Assembly: GCF_001830325.1 (NCBI RefSeq)
Contig: NZ_MHZG01000003.1
Span: 1-64,000 of the forward strand
Source of the DNA: Polynucleobacter sp. GWA2_45_21
GTDB taxonomy: Bacteria > Pseudomonadota > Gammaproteobacteria > Burkholderiales > Burkholderiaceae
Direction of reading: 5' to 3'
Length of the DNA: 64,000 nucleotides
Both the position numbers and the translations under genes were made by a program. How positions within the stretch are numbered: position 1 is the first letter of the stretch; each line of letters opens with the position of its first letter. The notes under the pieces were generated by a model. The model was not told the DNA's origin, did not search any database, and was given only the letters and a program-made list of their open reading frames with translations. Positions 27,658-36,647 of this stretch are shown here, in pieces.

Positions 27658-28482
27658 TTGAAAGAAGATGATTTTATTAATATAAGTCAGCACATGCAAA
27701 AAATAGACATGAAGGACTTGCTTGCCCATAAGGAATTATTACGCGCGCTAGTTCTACGACAGTTGACGGTTAGATATAAACAGACATCAGTAGGTTTAGG
27801 TTGGATGATTCTTCAGCCATTAGTTATGATGGTTATACTTGCCACGGTTTTTAAGGCTATGCCGGGTCTCTCACCGTCAGGAGTGCCATATTCGCTATTT
27901 ATACTTAGTGCATACATACCCTGGTTAATTTTTTCGCGTATTATAGGCGAGGGAACTGGGTGCATCTTGTCTGAGCAAGGGCTAATATCTAGAGTATTTT
28001 TTCCAAGAATTATTATCCCTTTAGCTTTGGTAATTATTGGTGCGTGTGATTTTCTAATATTAATTCTATTTCTGCTAATTAGTTATTTCTTGGTAACGCC
28101 TGAGTTTATTTCAATAAATTTAATAACTCTGCCAATATTTATTCTGATTTTATTAATGGGCGCATCTGGAATTGTGTTATGGACATCGGCATTGAATGTG
28201 AGGTATAGGGACTTTGCGATTGTGGTTCCATTTTTTCTATCTATATTATTTTTTTTAAGTCCAATTATTTACTCTTCGAGTTTCTGGCCAGAAAACTTAA
28301 GGAATATATTGAGCTTTAATCCAATGCTAGTGGTGATCGATGGGTTTCGTTGGGCCCTTTTTGGCGTGAATTTTGGGGCATTAAACCATGAATTATCTTC
28401 ACTTCTAACAATATTTGTAATTTTCTTTTCAGGCTTAATTTTTTTTAAAAAGTGCGCCGATGATTTTGCGGATAATTTATAA
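27658..28482 (+). CDS. wzm: ABC-2 polysaccharide exporter permease
   Basis: Membrane subunit of the Wzm/Wzt exporter that carries a finished undecaprenyl-linked polysaccharide across the inner membrane. About six hydrophobic helices cover residues 45-270. LVLRQLTVRYKQTSVGLGW near 28 is the typical amphipathic entry helix, and FFPRIIIPLA plus NVRYRDFAIVVPF are family patterns. The start is TTG with AAAGG upstream; no ATG start fits. It is separated from wzt by six bases. Its presence implies an ABC-dependent export route alongside the PglK-like flippase at 5.1 kb. Confidence 0.92.
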   Translation: MKEDDFINISQHMQKIDMKDLLAHKELLRALVLRQLTVRYKQTSVGLGWMILQPLVMMVILATVFKAMPGLSPSGVPYSLFILSAYIPWLIFSRIIGEGTGCILSEQGLISRVFFPRIIIPLALVIIGACDFLILILFLLISYFLVTPEFISINLITLPIFILILLMGASGIVLWTSALNVRYRDFAIVVPFFLSILFFLSPIIYSSSFWPENLRNILSFNPMLVVIDGFRWALFGVNFGALNHELSSLLTIFVIFFSGLIFFKKCADDFADNL

Positions 28483-28488
28483 AACACC

Positions 28489-29850
28489 ATGGGTGATATT
28501 GCAATTAAAGTTGAAGGGATATGGAAAAGTTATAAGCTAGGTAAGCTATCTGTATCGGGATCCCTTAGAGATCTGGCGGGAAATTTATTTTCCTCGCGAA
28601 ATAATAGTTTACTTATTGAGGGTGATGATTTTAATGTTGATGTTGGAGACTTCTGGGCTTTATCTGATATTTCATTTGAAATTAAAAAAGGAGAGGTTGT
28701 AGGGCTTATAGGTGCAAATGGAGCAGGCAAAAGCACTCTTCTAAAAATTTTATCTAGAGTAATTAGGCCGACAAAAGGAGAGGCAAAAATTTGGGGGCGA
28801 GTCGGATCGCTCTTGGAGATAGGAACTGGATTCCATCCTGAGCTTAGTGGTCATGAAAATATATATTTAAATGGTGCCGTTATTGGGATGACTCGCGCAG
28901 AGGTTCGCGAGCGATATGAAGAGATTGTGGAGTTCGCTGGCATTGAAAAATTTTTAAAGATGCCTGTGAAGCACTATTCAAGTGGAATGTTCGTAAGGCT
29001 GGCATTTTCTGTTGCAATCAATCTTAATCCCGATGTTTTATTTCTTGATGAAGTCTTTGCAGTTGGTGATGCTGCTTTTCAAAAAAAATCATATGAGAAG
29101 CTTAATCAGATGATTAAATCTGGTAGAACAGTTGTAATCGTTAGTCATAGTGCATCATCAATTAAATCAATGTGTAGTCGTGCCATTTTCCTTGAGAATG
29201 GTGAATTGGTTGCCGATGGAAGAATAGCGGATGTATATCGAGAATATAACGAACACACAATTGATCAAATACATGCAAATGTTATCGAATCAAGCATTGA
29301 TTATGGTGAAAATAATAATGAAGAATTAACTCAAGTCTCATGCTCTGAAGCTATTCAAGAGACTAAATCTCCCGATATCCCATTGCAAAAAGTACAGATG
29401 AAAGGCATAAGAGTTCTTCAAGATGGTGTTGTTAAAAGAACTGTAGATATAGATAAAGATATTATGGTTGAGCTTGAGTATGAGGTTTTCGAAACCTCAA
29501 AAATAAATGTCGCTATTCATTTGCTTGACAATATGGGCGTTCCTTTTCTGGCCACGCCTAACTATATTTCTGCTTGTATAGATGAGGGCGAAATTAGTGA
29601 TCAGCCCCTAACCCCTGGTATTTATAGGTCTGAATGTAGAATTCCGCCTAACTTTTTAAATGATAATATGTATTCTGTAAATGGAATATTGATAGTAGAA
29701 AACGAATTTTATTTTCAAACACATAGCTGTTCTGATTTTTCGGTCTTCGATACAGGCGTTATGCGTTTAGAGTTCAAGGGTAGCTGGGATGATGTACCAA
29801 TCCGCCCAATAATGAAGTGGGGGACTTATCGAAAGCGCTCAATTGATTAA
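28489..29850 (+). CDS. wzt: ABC polysaccharide exporter ATPase with C-terminal glycan-recognition domain
   Basis: ATPase partner of Wzm. Walker A is GANGAGKSTLLK near residue 74, the exporter-specific LLEIGTGFHPELSGHENIYL segment follows, the signature is YSSGMFVRLAFSVA, and Walker B is DVLFLDEVFAVGD near 178. From about 290 to the end is a beta-rich C-terminal domain (RPIMKWGTYR tail) of the kind that, in E. coli O9a Wzt, binds the modified glycan terminus before export. This predicts a capped polysaccharide, in keeping with the methyltransferases nearby. 453 residues is normal for the long form. Confidence 0.92.
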   Translation: MGDIAIKVEGIWKSYKLGKLSVSGSLRDLAGNLFSSRNNSLLIEGDDFNVDVGDFWALSDISFEIKKGEVVGLIGANGAGKSTLLKILSRVIRPTKGEAKIWGRVGSLLEIGTGFHPELSGHENIYLNGAVIGMTRAEVRERYEEIVEFAGIEKFLKMPVKHYSSGMFVRLAFSVAINLNPDVLFLDEVFAVGDAAFQKKSYEKLNQMIKSGRTVVIVSHSASSIKSMCSRAIFLENGELVADGRIADVYREYNEHTIDQIHANVIESSIDYGENNNEELTQVSCSEAIQETKSPDIPLQKVQMKGIRVLQDGVVKRTVDIDKDIMVELEYEVFETSKINVAIHLLDNMGVPFLATPNYISACIDEGEISDQPLTPGIYRSECRIPPNFLNDNMYSVNGILIVENEFYFQTHSCSDFSVFDTGVMRLEFKGSWDDVPIRPIMKWGTYRKRSID

Positions 29851-29886
29851 TTAAAGGGCGTCTCATACTTATATTTAGGGTTACTT

Positions 29887-31098
29887 ATGGAAAGTAATAT
29901 ATCAAAGGATTTAGTTTTGTATAAAAATAGTGATTTGTTGACCATTGTAGTTCCTACTTATAACAGGCCAAAAATGTTGGCGAATTTAATTCGCTATTTA
30001 CATGGAGAGTTTTCTATTGCAGTACTTATACTAGATTCAAGTGATGATAAAAATTATGAAATTAATGTTAAAAATATAAACAATGCATTTGAACACGTCA
30101 GGTATAGCAAAGATATTAAATTTAAGGAGAAATTGGTCGATGGGCTCAAAAGGGTCCATACTAGATACTGTGTATTTTGTGCCGATGACGATATAGTTGT
30201 GTTGGATGCGCTATTAAAGTGCGTTAATTTTTTAGAAGTTAACCCTGACTATATCAGCGCCCAAGGATATTATTTTGGTTTTGATGGCGGTAATGGAAAA
30301 TATCTAGTTGATGATATTATTTATAATAATAAATCAATTGATGAGTTAAATTTATTACTAAGGCTTGACACTCTTTTCACTGAATACCAGTCAAATTTCT
30401 ACTCAGTGTTTAGGACCGATATTCAAATTGATGCACTCATAGAGGCTTCCAAAAACGAGAGCCCTTTATTCTTTGAGCTTATGCAAAGTTCGTATGGCGT
30501 CATAAAGGGTAAGGTAAAGCGGTTGCCAATTATTTACGCAGGTCGATGTAGAACTTCATCAGTTGATGTGCCTCGACAATGGCATCCAGTCGAGTGGGTG
30601 TCGGCAGATATTAATGATTATTTTTCTGCCTATATAAATTATCGCAATAACTTAGTTTCATTAATTGAAGAAAGTATTGAAACTAAATATGACTTAATAA
30701 AACTAAAAAATATAGTCGATTTAATACATGCCAAATATATATTTGGATCATTGGGCGTTGGTGTTTTGCAGACTGCCATCAATGCTCAAATAAATCTTTG
30801 TGATGATAAAGAGATTATTGGCAGAGCGTTTTCCGCATTAAATAATGAATTCGATGAAAAATCTTACTTATTTAGAGTTCGAGCGCGGAAATTGATATCG
30901 CTGTTTGGTGAAAAAATTGAGAAAATTATTACAAATTGTATGAGCCAAATGCCGAGGGCCACGAGTAAAAGATTTTTTATAAATGAAAACATTAATGTAG
31001 AATTCAACAATATAGTTTTAGAAAAAATAAGAAAAGATAACATTTCAGTTTCGGTTGCTACTAAGACTATTTATAAAATTTTCGAAAAATATAACTAA
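29887..31098 (+). CDS. TIGR00180-type glycosyltransferase
   Basis: GT2-like N-terminal domain: LTIVVPTYNRPKMLANLIRY near residue 18, then ILDSSDDKN and VFCADDDIVV (DxD-type motif near 97) in FCADDDIVVLDALLKCVNFL order. The first part matches TIGR00180-family transferases from glycan clusters as I remember them. The C-terminal half (220-403) is helical and unassigned. It follows the exporter genes closely. Donor and acceptor sugars are unknown. AT-rich codon usage sets it apart from the ManC region, as for the next genes. Confidence 0.75.
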   Translation: MESNISKDLVLYKNSDLLTIVVPTYNRPKMLANLIRYLHGEFSIAVLILDSSDDKNYEINVKNINNAFEHVRYSKDIKFKEKLVDGLKRVHTRYCVFCADDDIVVLDALLKCVNFLEVNPDYISAQGYYFGFDGGNGKYLVDDIIYNNKSIDELNLLLRLDTLFTEYQSNFYSVFRTDIQIDALIEASKNESPLFFELMQSSYGVIKGKVKRLPIIYAGRCRTSSVDVPRQWHPVEWVSADINDYFSAYINYRNNLVSLIEESIETKYDLIKLKNIVDLIHAKYIFGSLGVGVLQTAINAQINLCDDKEIIGRAFSALNNEFDEKSYLFRVRARKLISLFGEKIEKIITNCMSQMPRATSKRFFINENINVEFNNIVLEKIRKDNISVSVATKTIYKIFEKYN

Positions 31099-31206
31099 TT
31101 TTTCACGAGAATGTTTTCTAAATTCACGTCAGAATAAATTAGTATTGGATTCTAGGCTGATATAGAATTTACAGGCTTATTTTGCACTTCCGAATTATTA
31201 TCTTAA

Positions 31207-33249
31207 ATGAGATCAGCTACTATCATAATCCCCATCTTCAATGAAAGCTCAACCTTGAGGAGGGCGCTTGAAGCGGTTGTAACACAATCAGTTTTGCCTC
31301 ATAAGCTAATTCTTGTTGATGATGGTTCCACTGATTTGACGCCACAAATCATTGAAGAGTATGCTGATCTATACCCCTTTATTCATCCGTTACGCAATTT
31401 GGAGAATCTGGGTATTTTCGCATCACTAAAGAAGGCTTTTTACTATGTAGATACTGAATACTTGGCTGTCATATCTGGGAATGATTTTTTGATGCCTAAT
31501 TTTTTAGAAAGATCTATCGGTACTCTGGATGAATACCCTAATGCTGGACTTTCATTTTCTAGTTACGCAATCTATGATCCGTCTACTGGGACTATTAATG
31601 ATTTAAGTTTAGATCCCTCAACTAATGGAGCATTTGATTTAAGAAAGTATCCAAGATATTTATCCCCCACTCTTTTTAGAGCTCAGCTTGGTGGTGGAAA
31701 TGTCTGGATGTCATCAAATGCTGTTTTATACCGTACAAAATGCCTCATTAAGTGTGGGGGATTTCAAGAGGTGCTTAGATGGTACTCAGATTGGTTTGTG
31801 AATGTAGTAATTGCTCTTAGATATGGTGTATGCGTTATTCCTGAAATGTTGGGGGTGATTTCAGCGCGCAGCGCTCTATCACACTCTGCTCTAGCTTATA
31901 GTAATCAGAAAGCCCAACAGGCGGTGGTTAAAAATTTGCTAAAAGTTTTAGCCAAACCCACTTATTGGGATATTGCGTTTGTGTTCTCACGTCACCCCGT
32001 ACTCTTCACCCCTCTAGATCGTGAAGTGTTAAATACTTTTGTGAGATATCCCATATTTAGCTGGCCTTATATTTTTAATTTTTCTCAATACTGTACAAAT
32101 GCCCTAATCCCGCTTCATGCTGATAAATTGGCGAAAGCTTATATAAAAAATAAACGCATTGAGCAGCAAAATTTATCCGGCAAAGACGGTGCACTTATTG
32201 AGGGTCATATAAAAAGCCCAACCATCAGCGTGATAATGGCTAACTATAATCATGCTAAGTATTTGAGGGAATCGCTCTCCGCGATTTGCTCCCAGTCCCG
32301 CCTCCCAAATGAATTAATCATAGTAGATGATGGCTCAACAGATGAAAGTATTTCCATTTTGGAAGAATACTGCAAAAGGTACAAATTTATTACCTTAGTT
32401 AAAAATAATATAAATAAAGGGCAATTGGAAAGTATAGAATTGGCATTGGGCCTGGCTCGAGGAGATTATATAAATTGGGTAGCAGCCGATGATCGAATGG
32501 CGCCTGAATTTTTGAGGAAGTCAGAGGAAATGATTAAGAATTTCCCTGGGGTGGGTGTCGTGCAATCTGAATATGCTTTGTTTTATGAAGATTTTGGTAA
32601 ATTTCATCCACAGAAAGAAGTTGCCGAGGTTTTTAACTATGGAAGAATGCCGGCATATTTTTCGCCATGGCGCTATAAAGAGTGGTTAAAGGAGGAAATA
32701 GTATGGCTTTCTACAAATGGCGCCCTTGTAAGAAGGGATGAAATCATGCGGATGGGCGGTTATAACAAAAAATTGGAGTGGCATGCGGACTGGTTTGCTA
32801 ATCAGGCTATTGCTTTGAGGCGGGGGCTTTGTGTAATTCCAGAACCTCTTGCAGCATTGAGGGTTCTGAAAACATCGTATTCCGCACAAGGTATAAATAA
32901 CTTAAACAGACAGAATGAGGTTTATAAAGAGTTATTTAGGGTGCTAAATGAAAAAAATAACAAGGATTTAAAAACTGACTTTTTGAACTATCCAGTTATT
33001 TTATCGGCATTATCCCCAAATATTTATAAATTTATGCGTTCGAATATCCAATGCTATAGATTTATTTTGGCATATTTTATTTGGAAGAGTCCATCATTAA
33101 TCTTCAATATTAGAAATAAGTATTTATATAAAATTCAAGAATTTAAAAGAAAATTTAAACTTAATACTATGACATTCATTCATAATACCGTTCATCGATT
33201 AAGAATGATTGTCTCTCTAATTTTAAAAAAATGGTTAGATAAAAATTAA
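31207..33249 (+). CDS. Tandem-domain glycosyltransferase (two GT2 domains)
   Basis: Two complete GT2 domains in one 680-residue chain. The first starts ATIIIPIFNESSTLRRALEA with LVDDGSTDLTP and SGNDFLMP; the second starts near 337 with ISVIMANYNHAKYLRESLS, IVDDGSTDESI and AADDRMAP. Each ends with a parallel segment, WYSDWFVNVVIALRYGVCVI and WHADWFANQAIALRRGLCVI, so the halves arose by duplication. Such proteins often act as polymerising or two-step transferases. The C-terminus is Lys-rich with hydrophobic patches. Its stop shares a base with the next start (TAATG). Confidence 0.85.
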   Translation: MRSATIIIPIFNESSTLRRALEAVVTQSVLPHKLILVDDGSTDLTPQIIEEYADLYPFIHPLRNLENLGIFASLKKAFYYVDTEYLAVISGNDFLMPNFLERSIGTLDEYPNAGLSFSSYAIYDPSTGTINDLSLDPSTNGAFDLRKYPRYLSPTLFRAQLGGGNVWMSSNAVLYRTKCLIKCGGFQEVLRWYSDWFVNVVIALRYGVCVIPEMLGVISARSALSHSALAYSNQKAQQAVVKNLLKVLAKPTYWDIAFVFSRHPVLFTPLDREVLNTFVRYPIFSWPYIFNFSQYCTNALIPLHADKLAKAYIKNKRIEQQNLSGKDGALIEGHIKSPTISVIMANYNHAKYLRESLSAICSQSRLPNELIIVDDGSTDESISILEEYCKRYKFITLVKNNINKGQLESIELALGLARGDYINWVAADDRMAPEFLRKSEEMIKNFPGVGVVQSEYALFYEDFGKFHPQKEVAEVFNYGRMPAYFSPWRYKEWLKEEIVWLSTNGALVRRDEIMRMGGYNKKLEWHADWFANQAIALRRGLCVIPEPLAALRVLKTSYSAQGINNLNRQNEVYKELFRVLNEKNNKDLKTDFLNYPVILSALSPNIYKFMRSNIQCYRFILAYFIWKSPSLIFNIRNKYLYKIQEFKRKFKLNTMTFIHNTVHRLRMIVSLILKKWLDKN

Positions 33250-34343
33250 TGTCAAAAAATATAAAAAAAATAGAGCAAATAAGAAAAAATATAACTTCCT
33301 TAATTAAATTCAGGGACGAGAGTGATGTAGGCAACATTTTCTTACCAAGCGAATTTTGGAAAAATATAAACAAGTTCCTCAGCTATATTAGAGATCTTCC
33401 TGCTAATGAGCTTGAAAAAATTAGATGTCATATTGGCATGGGGTTTTTTATTGGAAATCCGTGGAACAAAGATTTTTATAGTGGCCATTTGGCTTTAACG
33501 GATGCCGAGGCACTTGAAATCCCAATAATTCAAAAGTATGAAAAATACATTTCTGTGCTCCCTGAAAAATTTTGGTGCAGTGAGCCCGAGACTAACGAAG
33601 TGGTTTCGCAAATTGGCATTAGATACAAAGGAAAGCTTGTAAACTCTGATATTGTTAAAGAGCAGGCGTGCATCCACAATTTACATTCTTTGGGCCTTCT
33701 AAATGAAGGTAAAAAAAGAAAATATGTTTTAGAAATTGGGCCGGGATATGGTCAGCTTATCTACCAACTATCAAGAATTATGGATAACAATACAACATTT
33801 ATATGCATTGATTATCCAGAAACATTGTTTTGGTCGGCCACATTTTTAAGTATAAATAACGATGCAGATAAAATCTATATACCAACCGTTGATGATGTCG
33901 ATATTGATTTGGTTAAGATCTCTGAAGAGTACAAGTTCATTCTAATCCCAAACTTTAAGATTGAAAACTTAAGAAGAAATATGAGTTTTGATTTGTCAAT
34001 TAACCAAAACTCATTTCAGGAGATGTCGGAGGGCCAGCTACATTATTACTGTCAATTTCTTATGAAATTTACTGGGGGATGGCTTTATTCATACAATGCC
34101 TGCAAGCAATTCATGAACATGGAGCTAGATGATTATGTGCATAATATTTTACAAAAATATTTCATTGGGATTCCTACCGACGAGGATTATAAGAGTTTTG
34201 GTTTTAATTTTACCAATGTAGAAGATAAGAGAATATTTTTAGGGTACGGCAAAGAATTAAAAAATCGGCCTTTGAGGGGTGCAACCCAAGGCGGTGAAGT
34301 GTGGTTATATGACAGGAAGATGGTGGTGGAGTTTAAAGATTAG
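33249..34343 (+). CDS. Putative sugar O-methyltransferase
   Basis: Resembles the NanM-type putative sugar O-methyltransferase family (TIGR04371 from memory): a long helical N-terminal part, then VLEIGPGYGQLIYQLSRIM near residue 157 as SAM motif I, FICIDYPETLFW as the acidic loop, and SINQNSFQEMSEGQLHYYC near 250, a segment characteristic of the family. It may cap or decorate the exported glycan, in line with Wzt having a recognition domain. Translation is coupled to the tandem glycosyltransferase. The gene ends 11 bases after the stop of the opposing nucleotidyltransferase gene. Confidence 0.8.
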   Translation: MSKNIKKIEQIRKNITSLIKFRDESDVGNIFLPSEFWKNINKFLSYIRDLPANELEKIRCHIGMGFFIGNPWNKDFYSGHLALTDAEALEIPIIQKYEKYISVLPEKFWCSEPETNEVVSQIGIRYKGKLVNSDIVKEQACIHNLHSLGLLNEGKKRKYVLEIGPGYGQLIYQLSRIMDNNTTFICIDYPETLFWSATFLSINNDADKIYIPTVDDVDIDLVKISEEYKFILIPNFKIENLRRNMSFDLSINQNSFQEMSEGQLHYYCQFLMKFTGGWLYSYNACKQFMNMELDDYVHNILQKYFIGIPTDEDYKSFGFNFTNVEDKRIFLGYGKELKNRPLRGATQGGEVWLYDRKMVVEFKD

Positions 34344-35046
34344 AGTTGAAGTCTCTTCTTGCCAGTCTTAAGCTTTCGGGTGTGCCGATATCTCTGTGAT
34401 AAATGCTATTGTGGTAAGCCTGCATCTTTCCGGCATAGTGGGGCAATATATCCCTTCCAATGTCGACTTCATGTTTTTGAAATGAGTCGATAAATGCGAT
34501 TACTGAGGGTTCGAATATGTAGACAGCGCCATTTGCAAGATTGCTTGATGGGTGTTCGGGCTTTTCTGTATAAGATGTAATAAGATTATTTTCATCAATC
34601 TCTAGGATTCCACATGAATGTGGCGCATCAGTGATGAAAGACATTGCCGTAATTTCTACTTTAGGCATCCTTGCAGCATGAGCGTGAATAAATGAGTCAA
34701 GATTAAATTTTGATAAATTATCTGCATGGGCCACAAGAAATGATTTCCCTTCAAAAAAATCCCTATTTTTTGATATAGTCCCTGCCGTTCCAAGCAATCT
34801 CTCTTCATATGAGATTGAAATAAGCGAGCGCCATTTACAGTTTTGAATATATGTAGTAACAATTTCTGGTAAGTAGTGGGTATTAATTAAGGCCCTGTTA
34901 ATTGGGTTTTCGGGGTATTCAAAAAGAATTTCGAGCCAGTAATCTATCAGTGGTCGCCCATTGATTGGCACCATGCATTTGGGTATTGTATTTGTTATTG
35001 GCTTGAGGCGACTCCCAAATCCGCCAGCTAAAAGGAGTGCATTCAT
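34333..35046 (-). CDS. Sugar-1-phosphate nucleotidyltransferase (HddC-like)
   Basis: NTP-transferase fold: LLAGGFGSRLKPITNTIPK near residue 4 (pyrophosphorylase motif), VAHADNLS (metal-binding Asp) near 109, ITSYTEKPEHP near 155 and IYHRDIGTPESL at the C-terminus. It resembles D-glycero-alpha-D-manno-heptose-1-P guanylyltransferase and related enzymes. It overlaps the upstream kinase/nucleotidyltransferase gene by four bases, so the two form a minus-strand operon inside an otherwise + strand locus. Nucleotide and sugar specificity are undetermined. Confidence 0.82.
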   Translation of the reverse strand: MNALLLAGGFGSRLKPITNTIPKCMVPINGRPLIDYWLEILFEYPENPINRALINTHYLPEIVTTYIQNCKWRSLISISYEERLLGTAGTISKNRDFFEGKSFLVAHADNLSKFNLDSFIHAHAARMPKVEITAMSFITDAPHSCGILEIDENNLITSYTEKPEHPSSNLANGAVYIFEPSVIAFIDSFQKHEVDIGRDILPHYAGKMQAYHNSIYHRDIGTPESLRLARRDFNSNL

Positions 35047-36548
35047 TTTTGGGTTAACTCATTAAGAATTTCATCATTTCTTAGGGGCGTGTTTCCAACT
35101 CTCGATACTTGGCATGCAGAGGCTATCGACCCAAGATATGCGCTTTCCCAAATATTTGCCCCTAGCGATAGAGCCATAGAGCTGCAAATTAGGAAAGAGT
35201 CTCCGGCCCCAGAAACATCTTTAGGACTAGAGTTAAATGCTGGCAATAGGTCTGTTTTTAAATTCTTGCTTGCGCTTTCTGGGGAGTGAATTAGCAGCCC
35301 CTCGGCACCAAGAGTTATAACTAAATGTCTTGCGTTTGTTTTTTCATGAAGTTTTTCGGCTAGCACTGTAAGGCCAATCTTTGATCCATGAAGAGCTAGG
35401 CGAGCTTCATGCTCTGTTGGCGTGATGAGTTGCATGTTTTGAAATCTAGAAATATCCCCCATTTGCGATGAGGATTGGCTATCTGCAACCATAAATAAGC
35501 CCAAAGATTGGCCTTCATTTACTATTGAATTTACAAGGCCCTGAGGTAAGCAGCCATAATTGAAGTCTGAGAAGACAAGTAAGTCAGCATTTCTCATGGC
35601 TATCTTAATCTTGTCAAAGATTTTAGTAGATAAGGATGTGGCTATATCGTGCTGCTTGAGATGGCTTACTCTAAGAAGAGTTTTATTTTGTACTCTGTAT
35701 CGCTGCTTGAGAGTCGTTGGCCTGCTAGAGTCAATAAATAAATTGGGAGAGACTTTCATTGATTGCAATACTTTGTTGGCAAACTTGGCGGCATCATCGT
35801 CGCCGGTAATGCTAAATAATTCAACTTCCGCGCCCAAGCTCTGAGCGTGTGCAGCTACAATTCCTGCGCCTCCAATAAAAAGATCCCTTTTGAGGGGGGT
35901 GACTACGATAGTAGGGTCTTCTTGAGAGAGTCCAAGTGTATCGCAAGAGATATATTCATCAATTATTAAGTCCCCAATTACAATTACTTTCAATGCCTGA
36001 AAATTCTCAACGTATCTCGATAGGTTTGATGGAGTAAATCCGTGCCTCTCAGGAAAGTCCGAAGGTTTTTCAATGTTCGAGTTACTTGATTTTCGCAATT
36101 CTTTCCGCAAAAGATCAAGTGATGAAAACCGCATCTCTCCAGAGCAAAAAAGTAATTTTCCGCCATAAGTATTAGCAGCTTCGAATTCCTCATTAAATTT
36201 ATTTTCGTGCTCTTTGCCTTTAATTATAAAATTCGGTTTTAGTTTTTGGACTAGTTCTGTAATATTATTATTAATAGGAATTACTTGATTTACGACAGAT
36301 GATAAGGCCCGCATTCCCTCTAGGCGTAGATTTATGGGGATAAACACGCCATCATGTCCATCTTCATGTATCCCGACCACAAGAAAGTCTGAGCAGTCCG
36401 CTGCAAAATTTAAGAGCCTTAGGTGTCCTGGGTGAATAACGTTAAAGTTGCCAGTCACTAAGGAAATTTTCGCGTCAGAGGTTATTTTTGACCGTATTTC
36501 TAATACTGCCCTGTCAATATCGGATATTAATTCTGGGGTTTTATTCAT
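35043..36548 (-). CDS. HldE-like bifunctional protein with reversed domain order (nucleotidyltransferase then PfkB kinase)
   Basis: The N-terminal domain (1-150) is a cytidylyltransferase-like nucleotidyltransferase: LVTGNFNVIHPGHLRLL near residue 30 holds the HxGH motif, and IIKGKEHE follows. The C-terminal domain (190-501) is a ribokinase/PfkB-family kinase: VIVIGDLIIDEYI near 188, FIGGAGIVAAHA near 230, and DVSGAGDSFL near 450 with the catalytic Asp and anion hole. E. coli HldE has the kinase first, so this is a swapped arrangement. It would phosphorylate a heptose-7-P or similar sugar and activate it with a nucleotide. It is transcribed away from the main locus. Confidence 0.85.
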   Translation of the reverse strand: MNKTPELISDIDRAVLEIRSKITSDAKISLVTGNFNVIHPGHLRLLNFAADCSDFLVVGIHEDGHDGVFIPINLRLEGMRALSSVVNQVIPINNNITELVQKLKPNFIIKGKEHENKFNEEFEAANTYGGKLLFCSGEMRFSSLDLLRKELRKSSNSNIEKPSDFPERHGFTPSNLSRYVENFQALKVIVIGDLIIDEYISCDTLGLSQEDPTIVVTPLKRDLFIGGAGIVAAHAQSLGAEVELFSITGDDDAAKFANKVLQSMKVSPNLFIDSSRPTTLKQRYRVQNKTLLRVSHLKQHDIATSLSTKIFDKIKIAMRNADLLVFSDFNYGCLPQGLVNSIVNEGQSLGLFMVADSQSSSQMGDISRFQNMQLITPTEHEARLALHGSKIGLTVLAEKLHEKTNARHLVITLGAEGLLIHSPESASKNLKTDLLPAFNSSPKDVSGAGDSFLICSSMALSLGANIWESAYLGSIASACQVSRVGNTPLRNDEILNELTQK

Positions 36549-36647
36549 TTTTATATAATGAGAGCTGTTGAAGCTTGATAAAAGTAAATGGGAAATGTTC
36601 GCAAATAAAATTAACAGTTTTCGTGGAACTGGTGTGGATTCTAATTA

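Noticed and set aside
35560..35844. 94-codon + strand frame inside the HldE-like gene
   Set aside because: Shadow of the PfkB domain on the other strand.
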